In this document: in pieces, positions 11,142 to 22,100 of the stretch | Layout of the letters: every line of letters begins with the position of its first letter | How positions within the stretch are numbered: the first letter of the stretch is position 1 | Source: Pisolithus tinctorius | Taxonomy: Eukaryota; Basidiomycota; Agaricomycetes; Boletales; Pisolithaceae | Length of the DNA stretch: 64,000 nucleotides | NCBI GenBank assembly: GCA_024663395.1 | Contig: JANFAH010000001.1 | Span: forward strand, 558,001-622,000 | Direction: 5' to 3' | The notes under the pieces: model-generated | What the model was told of the DNA's origin: nothing | The model's input: only the letters and a program-made list of their open reading frames with translations | Database searches by the model: none | Translations under genes and position numbers: made by a program

Positions 11142-12869
11142 GATGACACTCCTCATGTTACTGCAGTAGTGACTGTTGAGGTGGACAAATCACTAATGGT
11201 AGAAATCTTGAAAGGATACATGGAGGATCCTTTCTGTAGGAAACTGTTCTCTCTCCTTGACTTGCTCCCTGGCCCCCAGGAACATCATGGTTTGTTGTAT
11301 CTTGTGGGCCATTTGGTGATCCCTCATGTACACTCACTTCACAAGCATTTCTTTCATCTCACTCATGATGCCTTGGGCAACTTCAGCACTGCCAAGACCT
11401 ATGCAGCACTGCACAATTCATTCTATTGGCCTAACATGTGTCATGATCTTGCAAGCACATACATTCCTGCCTGCACCCACTGCATGTGCAACAAGTCTCC
11501 TACCACAGCACTGGCTGGTCCTCTCCATCCCTTTCCTGTCCCTGACACTCATGCAGATTCAGTAGCCATTGACTTCATAGGCCCCTTGCCAGAAGATCAT
11601 GGGTTTAATATGATCATTATGATGATGGACCATCTTGGGGCTGACATGTGGCTGGTCCCTTGTCATAGTTCCATCTCAGCCTCTGAGTTTGCCACACTCT
11701 TCTTTGACCATTAGTATTGCAAGAATGGCCTTCCCTTGGAGGTTGTTTCAGATTGTGATAAGCTTTTTGTATCCTGCTTCTGGAGGTCCCTTCACAAACT
11801 GACAAGTATTAAACTGAAGATGTCATCATCATATCATCCACAGACAGACAGGGCCAGTGAATGCACCAACAAGACTGTTAATCAATGTGTTTGCTTCCGT
11901 GTTGAGCACAATCAGAAAGGCTGGGTCAAGGCCCTGCCCTGAGTGCATTTTCACATTATGAATACCATTAATAACAGTAGGGGCTTCTTGCCCTTCCAGC
12001 TTCATCTTGGTTGTCCCCCCAGCTGTTGCCCCCCATCTCCACCTTGGCCATGTTGGAACATAAAGTGCCACTGTTTGTTGGTACTTAGGTGCCATGCTAG
12101 TGTGCTTACATAAGCACAAAAAGCGCACATACTTGTAGTATTTTCTACTAGTATTCCCTCAGTAGTTTGTTCACTACTGAGGGTAAGTCTGTTCATATTA
12201 TGAGTAATCTACTATACTGACATCCTGTAGTAGCCTACAGGTACAGTAATACACTTAGTAGTTTGTTCACTACTGAGGTAGCCTTCAGATATTTCTACAG
12301 GGCAATGCTCTGATGGATCACTCTGATGCAAGTGCCTTTTTGGCCTGCCTAGAGATGGATGTCCTTGAAGCACATGACAATCTTCTTGCTGCTCAAGCTC
12401 ATGTGGCTAATCACCACTGCATCCCTGACCCAAGGTTCTTGGTTGGGGACAATGTTTGGTTATCTACTAAACATCATAGACACAAGTACATTACTAATGG
12501 TACCAATTGCATAGCAAAGTTTATGCCATGGTATGACAGCCTATATACTATCTTGTCAGCTTTGCCTGAGATGTCTTCATATGTCTTGGATGTGCCCCAT
12601 GCTAAAGCATGCACCACATTCCATGTCAGTCAGTTGCAAGCATTCATGCCCAATGACACTGTGCTCTTCCCCTCATGTGAACTGCTTTGCCTGGGCCCTG
12701 TGGTCATGGTGAATGGACAGTTGGAAAACTTGATTGAATATTGGATGAGAGGAGAGTGGGGAGGATGAAGAAGTACTTGGGGTGGTGGTTGGGGTATGGG
12801 CTGGAGGATGATGAGTGGTTGATGAAGAAGGATCTGGCAGACTGCAAAGCCTTGGATGTTTGGGAATGA
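11142..12869 (+). pseudogene. Decayed Ty3/gypsy (family E) integrase and chromodomain
   Basis: After the target duplication the frame reads an integrase zinc region (His pair near 11330-11370, CTHC near 11475), then a catalytic core with IDFIG (first Asp, about 11570), a decayed SDCDKLF segment (about 11750) and a YHPQTD..SE segment (about 11840-11860). A stop at 11712 and a further break near 11940 interrupt it. After an unrelated insert (about 12060-12290) the polyprotein tail resumes at 12313 and ends in a chromodomain readable in another frame, including KKYL, YGLEDDEWL and LDVW, with TGA at 12867-12869. This is a third gypsy lineage, distinct from A/C and B. It is CpG-depleted and not functional. 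Confidence 0.85.
12060..12290. repeat. Small insert with two copies of a hairpin motif
   Basis: This stretch breaks the family E reading frame and contains AGTAGTTTGTTCACTACTGAG at about 12160 and again at about 12260 (the arms CAGTAGT/ACTACTG form a hairpin). It resembles a MITE-like insertion. I could not define termini or a target duplication. Confidence 0.45.
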
Positions 12870-13126
12870 GAACACCTGATGTAGGGTGGTAGGATGGATG
12901 AGGATAAGTGGGTGAGGAAAGAGATGGCAAGAAGAGGAGGTTGATGAGGAGTACTGAACTTATACATGAGCCCCACCTTGCCCCCCTTTTGCTCTTTTTT
13001 ATGGGTTGGGAGGGTGTAAGCATACTGCTTACCACTAACATGCCACACTCATGCTATTGACACTGCTACCACTAACACACCACTCACAATGCTGCTGCTA
13101 GCATGTCACACTATCATGTCTCCTAT
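12870..13126. other. Flank between gypsy E and gypsy B1
   Basis: Purine-rich then simple sequence with repeated ACCACTAACA-like words near 13030-13090. Minus-strand frames of 114-122 codons here have no recognisable motif and look like low-complexity shadows. The last five bases, CCTAT, are the left copy of the B1 target duplication. Confidence 0.4.
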
Positions 13127-13578
13127 TGTTACGCTCGACTGAAGTCAAGATGTAGGGAGAGCTCAAATGCAGTCTAAGGGTTTCTACTGAGCAACAGCTG
13201 CAGTAACCTCTGTAAATGACAGAGGATTTAGGCAATGCCAGTAAAAGTGATCCAGGTTTGGAACACTGAGGGTGAAGTTCTGAGAAAACACTGCATATGA
13301 TTGAGCAGCTCAAGTCTGGAGTTCCAAGACTTGAGCTGGCAGCCTAAATACTACAAGAGAATGGACCATGAGGCATCTGCATGTAACGAGCTAACTACAC
13401 CATTGGTTGAACAATGACGACACATGTCCTAAGCATGTTATGAGAATGTAACGCTAGTGGTGGAAGTAGAGAGCCATTGGATCAATGAGAAGACAGCTCT
13501 AAAAGGAAAAGATGTCCAATGGATCAAACACAAGTAAAACATACAGTGGAAAGGAAAAGTTAGGGGTGAAACATAACA
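13127..13578 (-). repeat. 3' LTR of gypsy B1
   Basis: In plus orientation it begins TGTTACGCTCGACTG and ends GTGAAACATAACA, 452 bp. The adjoining inner sequence TTACCCCCCTTC is the complement of a polypurine tract, as expected beside a 3' LTR on the minus strand. Confidence 0.93.
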
Positions 13579-13615
13579 TTACCCCCCTTCTAAGCATTGA
13601 AGTCCCCAACTTCAA

Positions 13616-14529
13616 CTACTCTCTGTAAGGCTCTTCGGTCATATTGCTGATGGCAGAGTCATCAAAATCAAAATCATTGTCATACAAATCATTATCCTCG
13701 CTCCCAATGAGGGTACAATCATCCACTAAGGTGGGGGTGGTGATTCTGTCCTGTAATGGATGACGAGGACATAGAGAAGGGCATTGGGCCTGAGTGTGCC
13801 CAGGACGAGTGGCATGACAAAGGGGACATTCATAGAGTCCACAGTCGACACAGATGTGGCCCAAATGGTGACAAACGTAGCATGCTTGACAATAGCCTGG
13901 GTCGGACAGAGTAAGGGGTCTGTCAAACTCAGTCATGGCATTCAGGACAGGCGACAGGGGTAGTTGGGCCAAGGTCTCGATGATGTTTAATGTGTAGTCG
14001 AGTTCTGCACGGGAGACACCAAACATGGTCTCAGGGTTTACTTCAGACAGAGAGTCATGAGACTCGCAGGGTTGGGGAGTAGGGCCTGATAAGCAACAGG
14101 CATGAGGTCTATCAGCTCTTTGAAGAGAGCAGGACGAATGGGAGGAGGACAACAGCGATGATGCCAGAGGGGAGGATGACATGGAGGAAAGCAGTGGAGA
14201 GGTTGCAGTTGAGGGCCTTCGAGACCCAGGAGGAGGGGGTGCGATCAAGGTAGGGTACTGGTGAATGTTATAGATGAGGTCTGCGCCTCCAAGGACATTG
14301 AAAAGTTTTAAAAGCAGGGGGACCTGCTGGATGGCAATCTCATTCAAAATGGTTCATGCGGGGGACAGAAGGGGGTTCTGGCAATTGACATAACGGAAAG
14401 TTCCTTGAGCTGAAGGGCTTGGATGGTGGCATGATAAATGAGGTCAAGAGGGGAGTTTTCATCCACCTCATGATAAACAGTGCTGATAACAGCAGGGTTG
14501 GTGATGAAGAGTTGGTAAGAGGTGATCAT
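13616..14529 (-). CDS. Gypsy B ORF3, downstream of pol, with two CCHC-like knuckles
   Basis: A sense-strand frame follows the chromodomain. The main frame (14347-13616, 243 codons) is preceded by a 61-codon frame (14529-14344) that the second copy at about 45280-45470 shows to be the same protein with a frame break between. The C-terminal half has a CX2CX4HX4C zinc knuckle (CYVCHHLGH..C) followed closely by CX2CX6HX4C (CPLCHATRPGH..C), then an acidic tail rich in Asp. The N-terminal part is Ser/Pro-rich. Gypsy elements normally place CCHC knuckles at the end of gag; B has one there too (near 26560), so these are extra. The function is unknown; nucleic-acid binding is the likely biochemical activity. 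The upstream frame break makes it partly degenerate. Confidence 0.7.
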
Positions 14530-14700
14530 TTGATCACTGGCTAGCTGTCACTGTCGATGGGTGAATGGGTGTGACGATGAGAAGGCTCTCGGGGGTAAGT
14601 GTAACAGTGAGGAGGCATTTCAAGAGAGACGTTTCTGACAGTACGAGTGGAACATCAAGTGGATTGTTTCTGGGGAGGGAAGTCTTTAGGAAAGCATTTC

Positions 14701-16895
14701 TTATATGCAGAGTGTATCATCTGCATGTTCAAGGTGGGCTTCCTTTTGCCACAAGTTTTCAGAAGAAGGGTAACCTTTCCATTTGATCAAAAAGGCATGT
14801 CCATGGCTGGACCTCTTATGGCCGACTATTGCCTCAACTTCATACACTTCTTCTTCGTTGATAAGGTCAGGTGGTGGAGCCAGGAAGTTTGGTCTGTGGA
14901 CGTCATTTTTGCGATAGGGCGATAAGAGGGAAGCATGGAAGATATTGTGGATCTTCCAGCATGTGGGGATCACAAGGCAATACGGGATTGGAGACAGGAT
15001 GTTGGTGACAGTGAAAGGTCCTTCTCGTTTGGGTGGAAGCTTACTATTTTCATAGGAGCATTTCAAATTTCGTGCTTCTAGCCAGACCTTATCACCTTTC
15101 TGGAATGGGGTGAAGGGTCGTGACAAGCAGTCTTTCATTGTTTTTCTGGCTAGATCATGGGCTGCAAGGGCTTCCTCTCCAGCTTTTCGAAGTTCATCAA
15201 GTCTAGACTCAGTGGCAGGAAGGTGGGTTTCCATGATCAGGGATGGAAGTGGTTTCAGTTCGTACCCATACATGAGGTAGAACAGCAATTGATGAGTGAT
15301 GGAATGGGGGCAGTGATTGTGAGCGAACTCTGCCATAGGGAGGTTGTCCACCCACAAGGCAGGGTTGTTCTGGCAGAAGATGCAGAGATAGGTCTCCACC
15401 TCTTGGTTTACACATTTGGTTTCCCCATCAGTCTGGGGGTGGTAAGCGGTGGATAGGGCGAGGGAGTATCCCAAAAGGGATGCGAGTTCTTTGGCGAATG
15501 TAGAGGCAAACTGAGGGCCTCGATCAGATATGATTTTGTTGTACAGCCCAAAGTGGGAGTAGACTTTCTTGAAAAATAGTGTTGCGATATCAGCAGCAGA
15601 GGCAGTTTTCTTCATTGGTGTTAAAATTACCCCCTTTTTAAGCCCATGGTCTACCACGACCAAAAGGGAATCATAACCCTTAGAAAGGGGCAGATTGGTG
15701 ACCAGATTGCAAGAGATCTGTTGGAACAGGCGAGTCGAGGTGGAGGGGATGGGTGTGAGGGGTGGGGTCGTCAGGTGAGTGTTGGCTTTATTCTGCTGGC
15801 AAGTAGCACAGCCTTCGACATATTTTCGGACAAAGGACGCAAGTCCAGGCCACCAAAACTCAGACGAGACGAGTTGTCGGGTTTTCAGGACACCAGGGTG
15901 TCCAGCAGAGGGGTGATTGTGATGGTTGGACATGTCAGTCTGTTGGAGGGTGGGGTTGTCAGGGATATACACCCGGTCTTTATAGAGTAATACTCCATTA
16001 TCAAATCTCCAATCAGAGAGGTGGGATTTGAACAGGAGTGGCATGTCGACATTTTCTATAGCATGAAGTGCAGTCTGGACGATGGGGTCTTTCATAGATG
16101 ATGAGGCAACCTTCTGAGTAAGGTTGGTATTGATGAGGTTGATGAACAAGGTTTGTGGAAGGAGAGTGACCCCCTTGTTGTCATCATCATCATTGGGAAC
16201 GTGGTCAGGTCGGTGGGAGAGGGCATCAGGTGCAGCCAGGTCCTTTCCTGGTACGTGTTCAAGCTGCAGATTGAAATCTGCAAGGTCAAGGAGCCAGCGG
16301 GCCTGGCATCGATTTAGGTTTTGCAGGGCCTTGAAGTAGGTCAGGTTCTTATGGTCTGTGAAGACCTTGATTGGGAAAGGGGATCCATGGGGGTAGTGCC
16401 TCCAGGTTTTCAAGCCTCAAATAACCTCAAGCAGCTCTCTATCATAGATGTCATAGTTTTGTTCTGCTGGGTTAAACAACTGTGAAATGAAGGCATAGGG
16501 TTGCCACTGGCTGTTCGAGTCTTCCTGGAGGAGGACACCTCCAGTTGCATACTTGGATGCGTCTGTAGTGATTGCGAATGGTCAAGAGGTGTTGGGCATT
16601 TGAAGAGTTGGCTGTGCCATAAAAATCCTTTTCAGGAGTTCAAAGGCGGTCTGGCATTTCTTTGACCATTCCCAAGTAGTTGTTTTCTTGGTTAGGTCAA
16701 TGAGGGGGCAGGCGATGTCTGAATAGTACAGGACAAATCTTCTGTAAAAGTTTGTGAACCCAAGGAAGGATCGCACATCTTTGACCTTCTTTGGGACAGG
16801 CCATTCTGCGATGCCTTGGACTTTAATGGGGACCATGGCTATGGTGTTTTCTTTGATGATCATACTGAGGTATTCTACTTCGGTAAGATCGAAAC
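14701..16895 (-). pseudogene. Gypsy B1 pol, 3' half: RT end, RNase H, integrase, chromodomain
   Basis: The frame from 16863 carries the RT connection (RSFLGFTNFYRRF). RNase H follows, ending in the frame opening at 16413 (VFTDHKNLTYF, then HVPGKDLAAPDALSHR). The integrase zinc region has CATCQQNK near 15795; the catalytic core has VVDHGL (about 15650), ISDRGPQFAS (about 15510) and YHPQTDGETKCVNQE (about 15430). The C-terminal chromodomain ([26 protein letters not shown]) lies at about 14845-14740. Gypsy A separates it from the RT half at 24969. A stop near 16412-16414 and one at 16580 break the frame, so it is a recent pseudogene. Confidence 0.92.
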
Positions 16896-17610
16896 TGTCA
16901 AGTCCGGGCCTACTCTGACCAACTCCGATGCTATATAGGGTCTAGAGAGTGGTCCGGAAGCAAGTCTGACACACAGGAACAGAACTCCAACTAGCGGAGT
17001 GTTGGCAGGAACGAAGTCCGCCAAGACAGAGGCAGAGCGGAGTGAGGGCATCGGGTTTAGCTCGTGCGCTACCCCCTTGCACGATCTCAGCCCTCGTATT
17101 TCAGAGGGAGAGTACAGACAGAGAGTCAGAGGTAACTCCGACAGGCAGAAGATGGAGTCAGGAGGAGTAGGAACTAAGTTGATATTCGTACTGAAGAACA
17201 GCGGAGTACGACACATGCTTTTATACTGTTACAGAGGTACAGTAACCGGAATCGGAACTGACATATGGAGACCCAGAAATTTTCAAGTAAAAACTTCCTA
17301 GACGACGAATGAAGGGTAGACAGAGGACATACAAGCGGGTAACATAGAACACCCAGAAAAGGAAACAGTCCAGACACTGGACCATGCGGTGTGCGCGCTG
17401 CGGAGTACCTGACTGCGCAGGTAGTCACATGACCCCTCAGAGAACGGACCGCTCGGTCCAGTAGAAGAGAAACACAAGTCCGACAACAGTCAGAGCGGAG
17501 ATGGTTCGTAGATGATAGAAGGTGGGCGGAGTTGGTGCGGAGTGAGTGAATGACCAGCGGAAAAGGTTGCGGAGTGAGTAAAGACCTATGATGAACGCAC
17601 GGTCATGACA
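16896..17610 (-). repeat. 3' LTR of gypsy A
   Basis: 715 bp, TGTCAAGTCCGGG to GGTCATGACA in plus orientation. It is internally adjacent to the polypurine tract. Compared with the other LTR, about nine differences occur in the first 170 bp, all fitting loss of CpG in one copy or the other. Confidence 0.95.
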
Positions 17611-17803
17611 GTGCCCCCCCCTTAGGGCCTGAACCCCTGAAGGCCGTATGTACAGAACGAGATCAACACGAGTTGATCATTTGAAATTACCTTGATGCCT
17701 CGAGGATAATGGCTTTAACCGTGGCGGAGCTCCATCGGAGTTCGAAGTACCGCTTAAAAACACGTGTTAGGGTACTGAACCTTCGTCCTTTCTTCCCATC
17801 ATC

Positions 17804-18986
17804 ATGCCTTCCCAGCGCCAGAGCAACACCCCCCAGCCAACCCCCAGCCACGTCCGCGACTACTCTCAAGTCGCGGATGAAGAACTGGTTGTCCTCACCG
17901 ATGACTCCACCGACACCGAGCGGGAGAAGTCTGCGGAGAAGGTGCGCCGACGAGAGGAGACTGAGCGGAGAGAGAGAGAACGCGAAGTGGAGCGCAAGGC
18001 CAAGAGGCGGAAGGTGGAGGAAGAGAGCGGAGGAGGAAGAGGAGGCTTGAAGGAAGAAGGCGGCAGAGGAGGAGGCAGAAAGGCAGAGGCAAAGGGCCTC
18101 TGAAGAGAGGGCTCAGGCCAGGCAGGACGAGGCCGCACAAAGGTGAGTGGCGGAGTGCTGTGAGTCAGGCGGAGCTGACTCGCAGACTTATTTTTCTTAG
18201 ACTAAGCGGCGCGGTGTATGATGTCAACACCGCCCAGAGGGTCCCTGGACCTCTGTGGTGGTTACCACGACCAGGCAGCCCCCCTGTACTCGCTGTGTAG
18301 CGAGCTTGACAGCGGGGCAATGCGAGCCAGGGCATGGCAAGACCAGGGCTTGCCTGCCCTGTCACAAGAAGAAGAAGGTATGTAGCTGGACGAGGGAGGA
18401 CACGGTGGCAGGGCCATCGCGGAAAAGAGCGGGAACAGGGAGCTCACATGGGGAGAAGAAGAAGAGACCGCGAGGGAAGGGGAAGGAGAGAGCGATGGAG
18501 ACGGAAGAGGCGGATGATGAGCGGGAGGCGGTCAGAGAAGAAGAGGAGGAACCAGAGACACCGCTCGAGGGACCCTCGGGGGTCTCCTCCTGGTGGATGG
18601 AGTGGGAGCGGGAGCGGCAGCTGCAGGCTGCAGAGAGGTACGCGGCGGCACATGAAAAGGCTGCGACAGCCTTCGAGAGGATGGCAGAGGCAGCAGAGCG
18701 GATGGCGGAGGCAGCGGAGCGGACTGCCGACGAGTGGGGAATGTACCGCGCATGGGCGGAGTGGGCGGAGATGAGGAGGAGGGAGGATGCGCGAGAGGCC
18801 AGGATGGCCGAGCTCGAGCGCACAGGCAGAGGATGGAAGTGGCCTCAGTCGGAGGCGGCGGAAGACAAGAACGAAGAAGCGGATGAAGGTGCGGAGGGGG
18901 GTAACGAGGAAGAGGAAGAAGTCGGAGGAGAGAAGGAAGGCGGAGAAGAACAGGAGGGTGGCGGAGGACAAGTGATGGAAGAGTAG
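17804..18986 (+). CDS. Antisense Cys-cluster protein inside gypsy A
   Basis: This gene runs opposite to gag-pol. Exon 1 starts at 17804 (MPSQRQS) and has an acidic DEELVVLTDD patch followed by a Glu/Arg-rich stretch. That stretch contains a frame change near 18020 and a TGA where CGA would be expected (near 18047). A probable intron GTGAGTGG...TTTCTTAG spans about 18142-18199. The second exon encodes a cysteine cluster CTRC-x8-C-x9-CLPC-x6-C followed by SW (about 18282-18385), then basic residues and a long Glu/Ala/Arg-rich helical tail ending EQEGGGGQVMEE at 18986. The six-cysteine spacing recalls fungal Zn2Cys6 modules, though the internal spacing is unusual. A nuclear DNA- or RNA-binding role is plausible. 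A similar cluster is encoded by the KDZ element at about 60600-60660. Exon 1 is damaged in this copy. Confidence 0.65.
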
Positions 18987-19187
18987 AATAGTTTTGTTTT
19001 CTTTTTCTTTTTTTTTTTTTTTTTTTTTGTCTTTAGTTTGTATATTTTGTATTACTACGAGATAGACTTGTGGCCTTGTTTGTGACTCTGAGAAGTGAAA
19101 CGGATAAGCGGAGAAAATTCTAAAGTACTTAAGACAGTTCGGTAAGAGGTGGAGTTGGCCCGAGGAGGAAGGTTATGTGGGCGGAGT
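18987..19187. other. T-rich tract between convergent gypsy A genes
   Basis: A run of about 26 T residues with few interruptions (18996-19029) is followed by AT-rich sequence. It lies between the 3' ends of the antisense gene and pol and probably holds transcription-end signals for one or both. No gene is seen. Confidence 0.5.
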
Positions 19188-22100
19188 TTATGGCGGAGGT
19201 TGGTATGGGCCAGGTTTGTGTGGATAGCATTCATGGAAAGCGGATACTATGTCGGAAGCGTGATCTAGCTCAGTTGCAAGCAACCAAGAGGTTTCCTCGT
19301 CGGTGTTCTCGTAACCAGCCCAGCGGACTAGATACAAGAGCTGACAGTGGCGGCGACGGCGGTCCACCTTAGAGTCGAGTATCTCTGATACTTCGTACTC
19401 AAGGTCACCATCGACATCTACTGGCGGAGGCGGAGGTTGTTGTCGGTTTGGGAAAGGGTTGGCTGCTGCGGCTTCCAGTTGTGAGACATGGAAGACCGGA
19501 TGTACCGAGCGCATAGAGTCAGGGAGCTTAAGGGTAACGGAGTGCGTACCTGGCCTGGCCAAGATGGTGAACGGACCTAAGTACTTTTCGGAGAGTTTCT
19601 CCGAAGGGCGAGTGGAGCGGAAGTACTTGGCTTTGATGTAGGCCTGTTCTCCGACCTTGAACTCAGGCGGAGGTATGCGTTTAGCATCTGCTGGACCCTG
19701 GTAGCGCTGTTGAGCAGTGGACATTTCGGAGCGGAGGAAATCATGAAGGACGGAGAGCTCAACGACATAGTCGTGAGCCCTTGGAGAGGTGAAGTCTTGG
19801 TCAGGGACCACGGACAGGTTTGGATGGTATCCCTTGTTAGCGAAGAAGGGAGAAACTCCAGTTGTCGCACTTGGTGCGTTGTTGAAAGCGAACTCTGCTA
19901 GAGGTAACAGCTCAGCCCAGTTATCTTGTTGGTAGTTACAGTAGACACGAAGGTACTGCTCGAGGGTCTGGTTCGTTCGCTCGGTCTGGCCATCGCCTTT
20001 TGGGTGATAACCCGAAGTGAAGTGAAGACACATGTCGAGGGCCTTTCCTAGGGAGCGGAAGAAGTGTGAGACAAACTCAGGACCTCTGTCGGAGGTGACA
20101 TTAGCTGGTACTCCGTGCTTGGAGAAGACATGGGTTAGGAAGAGCTTAGCGAGTTCGGCGGAGGTGATGGAGTTGTGGGTGGGGATGAACACCGCTTGCT
20201 TTGAGAGGCGGTCCACTACCACGAGTATGGCGGAGTAGCCATCGGAGTTAGGGAGGTGTTCGATGAAGTCCATGGAGATGGAGTTCCAAGGTCTCTCTGG
20301 GACGGGGAGTTGCTTCAGTAGACCATAAGGGCGGTGACGCGGAGTTTTGCTCCATCCACAGGCGGTGCAAGACCTGACGTATTCCTTCACGTTGGAGCGG
20401 AGGTTAGGCCACACGTAGTTCCTGTGGACGAGTTCTAGGGTGCGGTTCTGCCCGAAATGGCCTGCTAGAGGATGGTCATGCTTAAACTGAAGAACTCGGA
20501 GGCGGAGATCATCAATGTCGGGGACAAAGATGCGACCGTCAAGGCGGAGTAGACTGTCGGAGTCCAGGGACCACCGAGGCTTAGTCGGAGTCAGGAGGTG
20601 GCTGGCGGAGACAGGGTCGGATGGTAGGGTGGAGATGATGTCGGAGTGCAAGCACTCAACATCGAAGACCATGGCGGCGCGGAGCACAGGTGCCATGAGG
20701 GTAGTGGTACAGAGGGACGACGCGAGTTGCTCCTGTGTAAACATAGGGCAGAGATTGTGAGGATTTACCTGCGCGTAGTCCCTATCCCCCCCTTTTGGGT
20801 AGACGTCCCAACGTTGCGTAAGTGCGTTGGGTTTGGCTCCTAAGCAGCCAGGTCGGAAGCGGATGGAAAGATTAAACTGCGAAAGGTACTCCGACCAGCG
20901 GGCCTGTCGACGAGTGAGAACCTTAGAGGTGGAAAAGTACTCAAGGTTTTTGTGGTCCGTCACCACGTCAACAGGTAAGGCGGAGCCTTCTAAGTAATGC
21001 TGCCAATGGCGGAAGGCCTCGAAAATAGCCAACAGCTCCTTGTCGTGGGTATCATAGTTAAGTTCTGGCGCGGTCATGGTGTGGGAGTAGAAAGCGACTG
21101 GGCGGAGTTCACCGTCGGAGCAGGTGATCGACAAAATGCCAGCAATGGCATAGTTGGAGGCGTCAGTTTCCACTGTAAGCGGAGCATCAGGGACCCAATG
21201 AGTGAGAACAGGAGCGGAGCTGAAGGCATTCTTCAGGCGGAGGAAGGCGGAGTGGCACTCCTCGGAAAAGTTCCAAGGAGCACCCTTTCGCGTGAGGCGA
21301 GTGAGCGGAACGACAATGTCGGAGTAGTTATTAATGAATCGTCTGTAGAAATTTGCGAAACCAAGGAAAGACTGGATGTCTTGTACCTTCCACGGCTCAG
21401 GCCAGTCGCGGACTGCCTGAACCTTCTCAGCGGACATGGTGAGACTGGAGGGAGAAAGAACATAACCGAGGTACTCGACGGAGTCGGAGTGAAACTCGCA
21501 CTTCTCTGGCTTGGCATAAAGACCATGCTTTCGAAGGCGGCGGAGTACCTCTTTTACATGTTCGCGATGCAACTCCATATCCTGCGAATAGATTAAGATG
21601 TCATCAAGGTATACCACGACGCAGACATCGAGCATGTCTGCAAAGATGCTATTGACGAATCGCTGGAAAGCCGCAGGCGCGTTAGTCAGACTGAATGGCA
21701 TTACCCGCCACTCGTAAGAACCATAACGAGTGCGGAATGCTGTTTTCCATTCATCTCCATCTGTGATGCGGACTAGATGATAGGCATGGCGGAGGTCGAT
21801 CTTGGTGTAGACTTTAGCACGGCTTGGGGAGTCGAGTAAGTCGGAGATGAGCGGCAGCGGATAGTGATCTTTTTGCGTGATTTTGTTGAGTCCTCGATAG
21901 TCTATGCAGAGGCGGAGTGAACCGTCCTTCTTCTTTACGAAGAGGACAGGGGCACCGTGAGCAGAGGTGGACTGCTTGATGAAACCGTAGCCAAGATGCT
22001 CGTCAATGAAGGTGCGGAGAGCTTCAAGCTCTGGCGGAGAAAGAGAGTAGATTGTACCGATGGGCGGAGTTGCTCCTTCCTCGAGGTCGATCTTGAGATC

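Noticed and set aside
18362..18971. Minus-strand frames of 146-175 codons opposite the antisense Cys-cluster gene
   Set aside because: GC-rich shadow frames, Ser/Leu/Arg-rich with no motif; the plus-strand frame has the cysteine cluster and a plausible intron.
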